From JABCYV01 sp035512155 (lineage in GTDB: Bacteria; Acidobacteriota; Terriglobia; Terriglobales; Acidobacteriaceae): a DNA stretch of 64,000 nucleotides. Below, piece after piece: positions 19,339-27,903 of this stretch (its first letter is position 1; each line of letters starts with the position of its first letter). The notes under the pieces were generated by a model. It saw nothing but the letters and a program-made list of their open reading frames with translations, ran no database searches and was not told the origin of the DNA. Location of the stretch: the NCBI GenBank assembly GCA_035512155.1, contig DATKEN010000051.1:82341-146340 (forward strand), written 5' to 3'. Position numbers and translations under genes: made by a program.

Positions 19339-19992
19339 TCATTGGCGATGGGTTGACGCGCCCGCGGCCAGTTCGCGCAGAACGGTCAGGAAGCTTGCTG
19401 CTGCCTGCTCGTCAGAGAGGGCCTCGAGAGGAATGGTGGCAGCCAGATGCGGAGACTCGGGGTGAAAACGCACTGTGAGCAGGTTGTGTCCCCGGGAAGT
19501 CATCAGGGAGTTGACCACGGGCGTGAGTTCGTGGGTCCAGTGAGTACGGGTGGTAAGCACGACGGGACCGGGACGAGAAACCGCCCAGTCGCCCGATCTC
19601 GACTCTACGTGGCTATGCTTGTGAGAGAACCAGCGATGGCGAAAGACTTCGAGATGGAAGTGGGGAGCGTAATCAAGGTCAGCCTCAAAGGTAAGAGTTT
19701 CTTTTTGTTTGCGCCAAAGACTAAATAACCACTTTAAGGGAATGGGTCGAGGTCGCAAGCTCACAATTACGCGGGCGTTCTCGAACCAGTGGACACCTAA
19801 CCCGAGACGCGCCTGCAAACGGGATGCTCCCAACCACTTGCTCTCCACAATGCGGCCCCGGCTCGAACAGGCGGATTCCACCCAACGTAATACCAAAGCT
19901 CCCCGGCGATGGTTGAACCGGGCAAAGTAGAAGTACCACAAGCCGAGCACCACAACAGCGCTCAATGCGTCGATGAGCAGGAGACGCAGCAC
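19339..19992 (-). CDS. Membrane-anchored hypothetical protein
   Basis: 217 residues with a single N-terminal hydrophobic helix (about 3-24) and a soluble basic domain rich in His and Arg. No motif I recognise. A leftward single-gene unit next to the propeller lipoprotein gene. Confidence 0.6.
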   Translation of the reverse strand: MLRLLLIDALSAVVVLGLWYFYFARFNHRRGALVLRWVESACSSRGRIVESKWLGASRLQARLGLGVHWFENARVIVSLRPRPIPLKWLFSLWRKQKETLTFEADLDYAPHFHLEVFRHRWFSHKHSHVESRSGDWAVSRPGPVVLTTRTHWTHELTPVVNSLMTSRGHNLLTVRFHPESPHLAATIPLEALSDEQAAASFLTVLRELAAGASTHRQ

Positions 19993-20220
19993 AGTCCCTC
20001 AGATGCGAATAGTACGTCTTAGGGTGCAATTCCGGCAACTGTTTGGTCCTGGAATTTTACTGCCCAAAAAAGAGGCATTCCGCAGTGCGGGCGGAACATC
20101 GACTCCACACGCGAGTGGGGAGCCTAAGCACTGGAAAATCAAGCGTTAATGCCAGGGTTCATCGAGCCAGGCACGGCTGTAAGGACAAAAGGTCTCATCG
20201 TCCTTGGCTACAATGTTTTC

Positions 20221-20712
20221 GTGGATCTTTCCCTGCGCGAATTCCGGTGTGAGGATTTCGATCTCTTGTGGAGCATTGATCAGGAATGCTTTCCGCCGGG
20301 AATCGCTTACTCGCGGCGGGAACTCGCCGACTATATCCAGCGCCGAGGATCATTCACCCTGGTGGCAATAGCCAGTCGGGGGGGGCCGGCCAGCGTAAAC
20401 GGGTTCGTGGTGGCAGAAGCCAGTCCGCGTGGCGACGGGCACATCATTACTATCGACGTTCTGCCCGCATCGCGGCGTTTGGGAGCCGGCTCGCGGTTGC
20501 TCAAAGCTGCCGAAGACCGTTTGCGGGCCGCCAACTGTCACACCGTCATTCTAGAGACAGCAGTGGACAACAAGATTGCTCTGGCCTTCTATAAGCGCCA
20601 TCAATATGAACTGATAAAGACGCTTCCTCGCTATTACTCGAATGGAGTGGACGCCTTGGTGCTTCAGAAGGATTTGCTTTCGCCCTCGAACCCAGTTAAG
20701 TTGCCCAAATGA
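20221..20712 (+). CDS. GNAT-family N-acetyltransferase (RimI-like)
   Basis: GNAT core: a DLLWSIDQECFPPG helix, GFVVAEA, then the acetyl-CoA loop R-R-L-G-A-G-S (motif A) after IDVLPASR, and LETAVDNKIALAFYKRHQY near the C-terminus. I prefer the GTG at 20221 (163 aa). A TACAAT -10-like box sits only six bases before it, which would give a nearly leaderless message. An ATG at 20149 would add 24 residues without family support. It overlaps pheA by 4 bases. It may acetylate a protein N-terminus or a small molecule. Confidence 0.75.
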   Translation: MDLSLREFRCEDFDLLWSIDQECFPPGIAYSRRELADYIQRRGSFTLVAIASRGGPASVNGFVVAEASPRGDGHIITIDVLPASRRLGAGSRLLKAAEDRLRAANCHTVILETAVDNKIALAFYKRHQYELIKTLPRYYSNGVDALVLQKDLLSPSNPVKLPK

Positions 20713-21515
20713 AAGTCGCTATCCAGGGGGAAGCGGGTTCATTCAGTCACGAAGCGGCACGGCGCATGCTACCGGGCTCGAGCATTGTGCCTTGCGCACG
20801 CTCGGCTGAGGTCTTTGACCGCCTGGAGCGTGGTTCGGTCGGAGTTGCGGTGATTCCCATCGAGAATTCGTTGGCGGGTTCAGTCACCGAGCATTTTGAT
20901 CTGCTGCTGGCGCGGCAGGTCTTTATCCAGCGAGAATTCCGTCTACGGATCGTACACAACCTGATCGCGGCTCCGGGAGTAACGAAAAAAGATGTCCATC
21001 GAGTTTATTCTCACCCCATTGCCTTGGAACAATGTCGTGACTTTTTTCACCGGAATTCCGCTATTGAAGCGGTCCCCTTCTACGACACCGCGGGCAGCGT
21101 AAGACATGTCATCAAGGATCGACTAAAGGACGGCGCCGGTATCGCTGGGCGGCAAGCAGCCAAAGCGTATGGAGGACGAATTCTCGCGGCCGGTATCGAG
21201 GACGACAAGCGGAACTTCACCCGCTTTTTCTTAATCCGCAAGTCACGACGAATATTACCGGGCGCCAATAAGACCTCGATTGCGTTCGGTTTGAAGAATA
21301 TCCCGGGCGCTCTTTTCAAGGCGCTTAGTGTTTTTGCTTTGCGGGATATCAGTCTGAGCAAGATTGAATCGCGCCCCATGCGCGGCCGGCCTTGGGAGTA
21401 CGTTTTCTACGTCGATTTCCTTCGCGGCGACGACGAGGCAGCGCGCCGTGCACTCCGCCATCTGATGGAAGTGGCTGACATGGCTAAGGTGCTTGGGATC
21501 TATCCAGCCGCTTGA
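20709..21515 (+). CDS. pheA: Prephenate dehydratase
   Basis: 268 residues, the size of stand-alone bacterial prephenate dehydratase. The catalytic domain shows IENSLAGSV (about 52-60), FYDTAGSV (about 119-126) and NFTRFFLI with the T-R-F catalytic signature (about 166-173). The ACT regulatory domain follows, with GALFKALSVF and SKIESRP, the phenylalanine-binding motifs. The enzyme converts prephenate to phenylpyruvate and is feedback-inhibited by Phe. Its start overlaps the acetyltransferase stop (ATGA), so translation is coupled. Confidence 0.95.
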   Translation: MKVAIQGEAGSFSHEAARRMLPGSSIVPCARSAEVFDRLERGSVGVAVIPIENSLAGSVTEHFDLLLARQVFIQREFRLRIVHNLIAAPGVTKKDVHRVYSHPIALEQCRDFFHRNSAIEAVPFYDTAGSVRHVIKDRLKDGAGIAGRQAAKAYGGRILAAGIEDDKRNFTRFFLIRKSRRILPGANKTSIAFGLKNIPGALFKALSVFALRDISLSKIESRPMRGRPWEYVFYVDFLRGDDEAARRALRHLMEVADMAKVLGIYPAA

Positions 21516-21524
21516 GGAAACTTG

Positions 21525-21923
21525 CTACGCTCTGCTGTCTCTGGGGAAACGTCGCCGCAAGGCTTTGACTAAAGCAGAGTCCGCGTTCTCGGAAACCATC
21601 TCCAGTGGTGAGAATCCGCGCCACCAAGCCAGCAGATGGAAACTCGCCAGAGCGAGCAATCCAGTCTTCCATTTTTGCCTGGCTAAAGCGATCGACGCAG
21701 CTGCGACCACCAAAGCGAACGTCAAAGAATGGAGAGAGTGGTGATAGAGCGAAAACCAAAGCAAGGGATGAGTTGTGTTGCGGGTGAGGAGCTCAAGGAT
21801 TATCCCCAAACCATCGACATCGGGCACAACACAGGCGAGGGTGACTAGAGTGCGATCCCTCTGCTCCAACCTGGCGCAGTTGGCGAATGCCCATCTCGTC
21901 AGGAGGTGAGTGACCGGACTCAT
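21525..21923 (-). CDS. Truncated YdjM/DUF457-like membrane metal-dependent hydrolase
   Basis: The first ~95 residues match the YdjM-like membrane hydrolases: MSPVTHLLTRW, a VVPDVDGLG metal-site segment, then YHHSLHSLTFA with the conserved His pairs and two hydrophobic helices. After LASFHLL the sequence turns into AWWRGFSPLEMVSENADS, where the family continues with another HxxxD-type motif and two helices. At 132 residues it is clearly short. It is probably a gene truncated by a deletion or frameshift and may be non-functional. It converges on pheA with a 9-base gap. Confidence 0.55.
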   Translation of the reverse strand: MSPVTHLLTRWAFANCARLEQRDRTLVTLACVVPDVDGLGIILELLTRNTTHPLLWFSLYHHSLHSLTFALVVAAASIALARQKWKTGLLALASFHLLAWWRGFSPLEMVSENADSALVKALRRRFPRDSRA

Positions 21924-21937
21924 GGTTTGGGTTGGCG

Positions 21938-22246
21938 CTACACCTCGATCATGACGTCGCCGTTTTCGACTTTTAGGGGATACACGGCGACCCTGGCGTT
22001 GGGATTGTGAGCGGCTTCACCGGTTTTCGGGTCGTATTGCCAGCCGTGCCAGGGGCAGACCAGCTTGTTTCCTTCGATCATGCCCTGCCCGAGCGGGCCA
22101 CCGCGATGCAGGCAAACATTGTCCATTGCGCTGATAGTCCCGTTGACGTTGGCCACGCAAACGACCTTATCGCCCAAAGGAAATTCTTTGGCTTCGCCTT
22201 CAGCCGGAAGTTCGGATTGAGTGGTGAGTTTGATGAAATTCGTCAT
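21938..22246 (-). CDS. Rieske [2Fe-2S] domain protein
   Basis: 102 residues from ATG 22246 (an upstream in-frame ATG at 22291 adds 15 residues unlike the family). The cluster motif is C45-L-H-R-G and C64-P-W-H-G-W, the classic CxH/CxxH pair. The small size resembles Rieske-type ferredoxins (NirD or BphF-like). It would pass electrons to an oxygenase or reductase. No partner oxygenase is adjacent; the next leftward-transcribed gene upstream is nuoB. Confidence 0.88.
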   Translation of the reverse strand: MTNFIKLTTQSELPAEGEAKEFPLGDKVVCVANVNGTISAMDNVCLHRGGPLGQGMIEGNKLVCPWHGWQYDPKTGEAAHNPNARVAVYPLKVENGDVMIEV

Positions 22247-22390
22247 AGCACGTTCTTGCCCAGTCGAACGGCAGGTATTTCGACTGACCATTAGGCCGCG
22301 AGCGGCGCATGGGCTTCGCTCAGGATGACAAAAATAGAATTGTCAAAACCAGCGTTGTTGGGCCGAAAGCTGACGACCTAGACCTGACAC

Positions 22391-22951
22391 TTACCTGGGC
22401 TGCAGGGTCTGCGCAATCATGACCTGCCGTTTGAAATTCTCTACCATGTTGGAGTCTAGCCGGACCTCCGTGGGCTTTTTCGCCAGCGACATTTGATCGA
22501 TTTTGTCCTGCAGTTTGAGCAGCGCGTAAAAAAGATTCTCCGGACGTGGCGGACAACCGATCACGTAAACATCCGTGGGCACGATTTTGTCCACGCCCTG
22601 CAGCACGGCATACGTATTGAATGGGCCGCCCACCGAGGAGCACGCACCCATGGAGATTACCCACTTGGGATCAGGCATCTGGTCGTAGATACGCTTCACC
22701 ACCGGCGCCATCTTCAAAGTGACGGTTCCCGCCACGATCATCAGATCGCTCTGTCGCGGGCTGGGACGAAAAACCTCCGAGCCAAAGCGCGCAATATCAA
22801 AACGCGCTGTCGAAGACGCGATCATCTCGATGGCGCAGCAAGCCAAGCCGAACGTCATGGGCCACACCGCCGACTTGCGCGCCCAGTTGAAGACGTAGTC
22901 TACCGTGGTAATCAGGAAATTCTTTTCAAACTTGTTTTGCAACCAGCCCAT
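22391..22951 (-). CDS. nuoB: NADH-quinone oxidoreductase subunit B
   Basis: Start ATG 22951 with GAGGG upstream; an extra 34 codons in the open frame are not coding-like. 186 residues. All four ligands of the N2 [4Fe-4S] cluster are present: C38-C39 (LACCAIE), C104 (GACSSVGG) and C133 (GCPPRPEN). It is the membrane-near electron-transfer subunit of complex I. Unusually, no nuoA, nuoC or other complex I gene is adjacent, so this is an orphan copy that either completes a remote operon or duplicates it. Confidence 0.93.
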   Translation of the reverse strand: MGWLQNKFEKNFLITTVDYVFNWARKSAVWPMTFGLACCAIEMIASSTARFDIARFGSEVFRPSPRQSDLMIVAGTVTLKMAPVVKRIYDQMPDPKWVISMGACSSVGGPFNTYAVLQGVDKIVPTDVYVIGCPPRPENLFYALLKLQDKIDQMSLAKKPTEVRLDSNMVENFKRQVMIAQTLQPR

Positions 22952-23248
22952 GAGCGCCCTCGGAACCCCACAACGTATCGGCTGCCGGCCCACTGGGATA
23001 TGGCTAGCTTGCCGATGACATTTCAGTCTAGGGTCGGATAGAACGAGTGTCAATGTTTACCGCGCTACTCGCTTCGGGCTTCGCCTTCCCGCCTCGTTTC
23101 AGTGTCAGCCCTCCGGTACTAAGCACCCCAAAAGAGTACCCGCGCTGCCCTTGGAGAAACTTGAGGTTGCCGGAGAGGAAGCTCATCAGATACAACTAAG
23201 GAATCCCGGTTAACGCTCACGTCCGGCCAGCCGGACTTAATCCTTTGC

Positions 23249-24577
23249 ATGACCAATGCCACCACTAGTCCGCCGATGCGCGTCAAAGCGCTTAGCACAC
23301 GCGGCCGCTGGTGGGCCCAGGCGCGCACTTCTTTTTTCTGGATGGTGGTGATCGCCCTGGTTCTGAGGCTGGCGTTGATCGTGATTGGGCACACCTATAA
23401 GTTCCGCACTAGTGATAGTGATTTCAGCTTCGGCTGGGAAATGGGACGCATCGGACGTTCCCTCGCTACCGGTCAGGGCTTTAGCAATCCTTTTGATGAA
23501 ACTACCGGGCCGACGGCTTGGGAACCTCCGCTGTATCCGTTTCTGATCGCCGGCGTTTTTAGAGTTTTTGGAGTTTACAGTTACGGTTCGGCCCTAGCAC
23601 TGCTGGCGATCAACAGCGTCTTTTCCGCTCTAACCTGCGTCCCGATTTTCCTGATCACAAAGCAATGTCTCAGCGAGAAGGTCGCGGTCTGGTCGGCCTG
23701 GACGTGGGCACTTTTGCCGTCGGTAATGTACTGGTGCACCCGCTGGGTGTGGGAAACTAGCCTCGCAACGCTATTGCTGACGGTGATTTTCTGGCTCACC
23801 CTGACTTTGGCAGGAAGAGATGGGTCGAGACCATGGCTCGAGTTGGGTGCCCTATGGGGCATTGCCGCGCTCACTAATACCACGCTGCTGTCGTTCCTCC
23901 CGATGTCTGGGTTGTGGGGGTGGTACCAGCGTCGGAAACGCGGTAAGAGTTCATGGACCGGACTGCTCGTGGCTTCGCTGATGTTCGCGGCTTGCATCGC
24001 CCCGTGGCTGATTCGCAATGAGCGTACGTTCGGACAATTTGTTTTTCTCCGATCCAACTTTGGTGCGGAGCTGCGTCTGGGAAATGGCCCGGGAGCCGCT
24101 GGCGTCTGGATGGAGTATCTACATCCGACTCAAAACGTTTTCCAGATGCGGCGCTACCGCGAGTTGGGTGAGATTAGCTATGTGGCCGAGCGCAAACGGG
24201 AGGCGTTGGCCTTCATTCGCGATGACTATGCTCGTTTCGCCGAGCTCAGCCTAAAGCGGTTCATCTATTACTGGGCAGGAGTTCCCCGATTGTCGGAAAG
24301 CCCCATACTAGCTCCGTTCAAGAATTCGCTGTTCCTGGCCTCTTCCATCCTGGCATTCTGGGGGTTGGGACGCGCGCTGCGCAGACGTCGGCCGGGGGCG
24401 TGGTTGTTCCTTTGGCTGATCCTGTCCTATCCTGCGGTCTACTACTTCGTTTTTCCACATCCTCGTTATAGACATCCGATCGAGCCCGAACTCGGAATTC
24501 TGATCGTATACGTGATTTCGGAGGCAGAATTGCGGAAGCGGAGAACGCAAAGCCTGCCCACACCTCCTCGCTTCTGA
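23249..24577 (+). CDS. GT39/PMT-type membrane glycosyltransferase
   Basis: 442 residues with about ten hydrophobic segments. The first extracytoplasmic loop carries an acidic motif (TSDSDFSFGWEMGRI, about 54-68), followed by GFSNPF and TAWEPPLYPF. This is the arrangement of ArnT/PMT-like glycosyltransferases, which use polyprenyl-phosphate sugars. A late PHPRYRHPIEPEL segment is also typical. The acceptor cannot be determined. A stand-alone gene. Confidence 0.8.
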   Translation: MTNATTSPPMRVKALSTRGRWWAQARTSFFWMVVIALVLRLALIVIGHTYKFRTSDSDFSFGWEMGRIGRSLATGQGFSNPFDETTGPTAWEPPLYPFLIAGVFRVFGVYSYGSALALLAINSVFSALTCVPIFLITKQCLSEKVAVWSAWTWALLPSVMYWCTRWVWETSLATLLLTVIFWLTLTLAGRDGSRPWLELGALWGIAALTNTTLLSFLPMSGLWGWYQRRKRGKSSWTGLLVASLMFAACIAPWLIRNERTFGQFVFLRSNFGAELRLGNGPGAAGVWMEYLHPTQNVFQMRRYRELGEISYVAERKREALAFIRDDYARFAELSLKRFIYYWAGVPRLSESPILAPFKNSLFLASSILAFWGLGRALRRRRPGAWLFLWLILSYPAVYYFVFPHPRYRHPIEPELGILIVYVISEAELRKRRTQSLPTPPRF

Positions 24578-24703
24578 CGCACTGCCTAGCCACCCTGCCA
24601 GAGCTACCTAGCCATCTGGCGGATGCGCCGCTTCCTAAATTCCGTAATGATGAAGCCGGCATGATCACAAGCGGTCTTTGTCAGTTCGGTCAAGGAGAAT
24701 GAA

Positions 24704-25621
24704 ATGTCCGATTCAAAAATTGGCAGCTTTTCGCAGGAACTCGCCGGGGCGGCAGAGCGCGCCGGAACATCAATAGTCGCGGTGGGAGCAAGGCCACGAC
24801 TGCCTTCGAGCGGAATCCATTGGCGCAAGGGAGTGGTGGTGACAGCGCACCACACGATCAGACGGGAGGATGATATTCACATTCTCGCGCCGGGAGGAAA
24901 GCGCGTCGCTGCAAAATTGACGGGACGCGATCCGGGAACCGACCTAGCGATCTTAAAGCTTGAATCTGAGGATGGGCTTGCAGTTCCCCAATTCGCGGAT
25001 GCCACCGGCGTGAAACTTGCCCACTTCGTGCTCGCGCTGGGACGCAGCCGGGGAGGTAGTTTGGTGGCCAGCGCAGGAATCGTCGGAGGACTGGGCGGCG
25101 AATGGCGCACCTGGCGCGGCGGACGAGTGGATCAGAACATCCGGCTTGATCTCGCCCTTTATCCAGGATTCTCCGGAGGGCCGCTGGTCAACGTTGAAGG
25201 CAAAGTCCTGGGCGTGAATACTAACGGCTTCGGCAGGGGCCGGGCGGTAACAATTCCAGTTTCAACCGTGAACCGCACGATCGACGAGTTGCTCGAAAAA
25301 GGCCACATTGCTCGTCCCTACCTTGGTCTGGCGATGCAACCGGTCGCCATCCCTGAAAATCTGCGAGGCAAGTTGAAGTCCAGTGCCACCAGCGGATTGA
25401 TGGTCCTGCATGTCGAACCAAGTGGCCCAGCCGACAAAGCCGGAATCGTTTTGGGAGACGTGATCGTCGAATTACAGGGGAAGGCAGCTTTGGATACAGA
25501 CAACATCCAGGAGTTGCTGGCCTCAGCGAAGATCGGGGACAGCATCGCCGCGGCCGTATTGCGCGCCGGAACGCTGTTGCAGATTCCAGTAAGTCTCGGT
25601 GAACGACCCGCGAGGCAGTAA
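24704..25621 (+). CDS. HtrA/DegP-like serine protease with one PDZ domain, no signal peptide
   Basis: 305 residues, start at ATG with AAGGAG six bases upstream. The trypsin-like domain has the full triad: His50 (TAHH), Asp80 (GTDLAIL) and Ser157 (GFSGGPL). One PDZ domain follows (about 205-295, SGPADKAGIVLGDVIVELQG). Unlike DegP and DegS there is no signal peptide or anchor helix; the N-terminus is polar. A cytoplasmic location is therefore likely, which is unusual for the family. The next gene starts within 10 bases of the stop. Confidence 0.88.
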   Translation: MSDSKIGSFSQELAGAAERAGTSIVAVGARPRLPSSGIHWRKGVVVTAHHTIRREDDIHILAPGGKRVAAKLTGRDPGTDLAILKLESEDGLAVPQFADATGVKLAHFVLALGRSRGGSLVASAGIVGGLGGEWRTWRGGRVDQNIRLDLALYPGFSGGPLVNVEGKVLGVNTNGFGRGRAVTIPVSTVNRTIDELLEKGHIARPYLGLAMQPVAIPENLRGKLKSSATSGLMVLHVEPSGPADKAGIVLGDVIVELQGKAALDTDNIQELLASAKIGDSIAAAVLRAGTLLQIPVSLGERPARQ

Positions 25622-25628
25622 TTCAGCG

Positions 25629-26312
25629 ATGAGACAAAACGGAGGCAGCGTCATTCGCGTGGTGCTGGCTGCTGCCTCCGCCGTTCGCCGGGCCGGGCTG
25701 GAGGCGACGATCGCAAAAACGACCACGCTGAAGCTGATTGGAAGTTTTCAAAGCGCGCAAACCATGGCATCACATTTGGCGGATTTGCAGCCAGATGTGG
25801 TTGTATTGGACTTGGCGGGAAGCGAACTGGTCAGTAACGATTTTGATCTGGAACGGAAATATTCCGGTGCTTCTATCGCTTCGTTAAGTGCGGCTGGCTT
25901 ACCGGTTGTCGTTCTGGTCGATGAGCCTACCTCAGATTGGACAGCGCACGCGTTGAAGTCTGGTGTGAAAGCGATCTTGCCAAGGGACAGTGGGATGGAT
26001 GAGATCCTGCCGGCAATTCAGGCTGCATACGCAGGGCTGGTGCTACTTGATCCCGAAGTTACGCAGAACCTCGTAGCGCGCGTCCAGCCGCGCAACGGCC
26101 TTACGGCTGCCCCGGAAGATCTCACTCCGCGCGAAATTGAAGTCTTGCGCATGTTGGCCGAGGGGTTTGGAAATCGGGAAATGGCATCCCGACTGGGAAT
26201 TTCCGATCACACCGTCAAATTTCACGTCAGCTCCATCCTGGACAAGCTTGGGGCAGCGTCCCGCACGGAAGCCGTGACTCTGGGGATCCGCATGGGACTG
26301 ATCTTGCTTTGA
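25629..26312 (+). CDS. LuxR-type (NarL/FixJ) response regulator with degenerate receiver
   Basis: About 227 residues. The C-terminal HTH (about 160-220) has LTPREIEVLRMLAEG and SDHTVKFHVSSILDKL, a full LuxR signature. The receiver is degenerate: the acidic pair near the N-terminus is replaced (VVLAAASAVRR), while Asp61 (VVVLDLAG) is kept. Phosphorylation is therefore doubtful. It is probably co-transcribed with the protease. An alternative GTG at 25599 overlaps the protease gene; ATG 25629 has a GAGG at a wider spacing. Confidence 0.82.
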   Translation: MRQNGGSVIRVVLAAASAVRRAGLEATIAKTTTLKLIGSFQSAQTMASHLADLQPDVVVLDLAGSELVSNDFDLERKYSGASIASLSAAGLPVVVLVDEPTSDWTAHALKSGVKAILPRDSGMDEILPAIQAAYAGLVLLDPEVTQNLVARVQPRNGLTAAPEDLTPREIEVLRMLAEGFGNREMASRLGISDHTVKFHVSSILDKLGAASRTEAVTLGIRMGLILL

Positions 26313-26329
26313 TTAGACCTGGCCGAGAA

Positions 26330-27820
26330 TTAGAATTTGCGCGAGTGTTCCTTCGCCCAGCGCTCGATGACCACCTTTTCTTCGGTATAGAACTCAATGG
26401 AATCGCGGCCTTGCCCGTGCAGGATACCGAAGAAGCTGTCCTTCCACCCGCTGAATGGGAAGTACGCCATGGGCGCAGCTACTCCGATGTTGATACCAAT
26501 ATTTCCGGCGGGCGCTTCGTAGCGAAAACGACGCGCTGCAGCGCCGCTCGAGGTGAAGAGCGAAGCTTGGTTGCCATACGGACTGCGCTCCAGGAACGCC
26601 AACGCTTCATCCATGTCGTTGGCGTGAATCAGGCTCAAGACCGGACCGAAGATTTCGGTGTCGGCCAGTTCGCTGGTGGCTGGTACGTTGTCGAGAATCG
26701 TCGGCTTCACGAAATTTCCCGACTCGTATTTCGGAATCTTCGAATTGCGGCCATCCAGCAGAACCTTCGCCCCCTGCTTTTCTCCCATTGCGATCAGCGA
26801 TTCAACCCGCGACTTGCTTTGCGGCGAGATCACGGGGCCCATTTGCACACCTTGATCGAGGCCATTCCCAACCCGGAGCGATGCGGCAGCCTCGGTGATC
26901 GAGTCACGGAACGTTTTTTGGGCCTCGCCGATGGTCACGGCTACGGAGACTGCCAGGCAACGCTGGCCAGCACAGCCAAAAGCGCTATCGTTGATAATTT
27001 GCGTAGCCATCTGCATGTCGGCATCGGGGAGCACGATGACGTGATTCTTGGCCCCGCCTTGGCATTGTGCGCGCTTCCCATTCGCTCCCGCCCGCGCGTA
27101 AACGTACTTCGCGACCGGCGTCGAACCCACAAAACTAATGGCGCGAACTTTGGGATGATCAAGCAGCGCATTGACCACGGCCTTGCCGCCGTTCACCAGG
27201 TTGACCACGCCTTTGGGCAGTCCAGTCTGATCCAATAATTCAAAGGTCCGCCTCATCGTGAGCGGGACACGCTCGGACGGCTTCAGCACAAAAGTATTTC
27301 CCGTCGCAATGGCATAGGGCAGGAACCAGAACGGAATCATCCCGGGAAAATTGAAGGGAACGATGGCAGCGACAACCCCGAGCGGCTGGCGGATCATCAT
27401 CTCATCGATGCCGCGAGCCACGTCTTCCAGGTTATAGCCTTGCATCATCATGGGAGTGCCGCAGGCGACCTCGACATTCTCGATGGCGCGGCGAAACTCG
27501 GCCTTTGCCTCGGTGAATGTCTTCCCATTTTCCTGGGTGATGATGCGGCTCAGTTCGTCGACATGGTCTTCCAAAAGTTGCTTCAGCTTGAACAGGGGCT
27601 GGATGCGATCTTCGGGAGGCGTACGCCGCCACTCCGGAAACGCAGCGGCAGCGGCCTCGACCGCTGCATCAACCTCGGCGGCGTCAGAAAGTGGAGTCTG
27701 GGCGATTGTCTCTCCGGTAGCGGGATTGGTGACGTCAATCCACTCGCCAGTTCTCGATTCAGCCCAGCGGCCATTAATGTAGTTGGGAACTTTAGTTAGC
27801 GTTGGCGCGGCGACTGTCAT
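26330..27820 (-). CDS. mmsA: CoA-acylating methylmalonate-semialdehyde dehydrogenase
   Basis: 496 residues, the usual length. Aldehyde-dehydrogenase fold with FNFPGMIPFW, GSTPVAKYV, a QGGAKNH segment and the catalytic Cys in FGCAGQRC. That FGCAGQRC context and the absence of the usual ELGGK glutamate (QGGAKN instead) identify the CoA-dependent MmsA/IolA branch. It turns methylmalonate- or malonate-semialdehyde into propionyl- or acetyl-CoA. Here it is the last gene of the leftward amine-catabolism series, so it could process malonic semialdehyde from beta-alanine or a related product. Confidence 0.93.
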   Translation of the reverse strand: MTVAAPTLTKVPNYINGRWAESRTGEWIDVTNPATGETIAQTPLSDAAEVDAAVEAAAAAFPEWRRTPPEDRIQPLFKLKQLLEDHVDELSRIITQENGKTFTEAKAEFRRAIENVEVACGTPMMMQGYNLEDVARGIDEMMIRQPLGVVAAIVPFNFPGMIPFWFLPYAIATGNTFVLKPSERVPLTMRRTFELLDQTGLPKGVVNLVNGGKAVVNALLDHPKVRAISFVGSTPVAKYVYARAGANGKRAQCQGGAKNHVIVLPDADMQMATQIINDSAFGCAGQRCLAVSVAVTIGEAQKTFRDSITEAAASLRVGNGLDQGVQMGPVISPQSKSRVESLIAMGEKQGAKVLLDGRNSKIPKYESGNFVKPTILDNVPATSELADTEIFGPVLSLIHANDMDEALAFLERSPYGNQASLFTSSGAAARRFRYEAPAGNIGINIGVAAPMAYFPFSGWKDSFFGILHGQGRDSIEFYTEEKVVIERWAKEHSRKF

Positions 27821-27903
27821 TTTCGGACCTCTACTATCGCGAAGAATAAAGAAGAACGCCGATCGTTGAATTCATGACCGGCGCTGGCGGGAGTTTGGCT
27901 ACC

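Noticed and set aside
26309..27238. 309-codon plus-strand frame opposite mmsA
   Set aside because: Shadow of mmsA with no motif.
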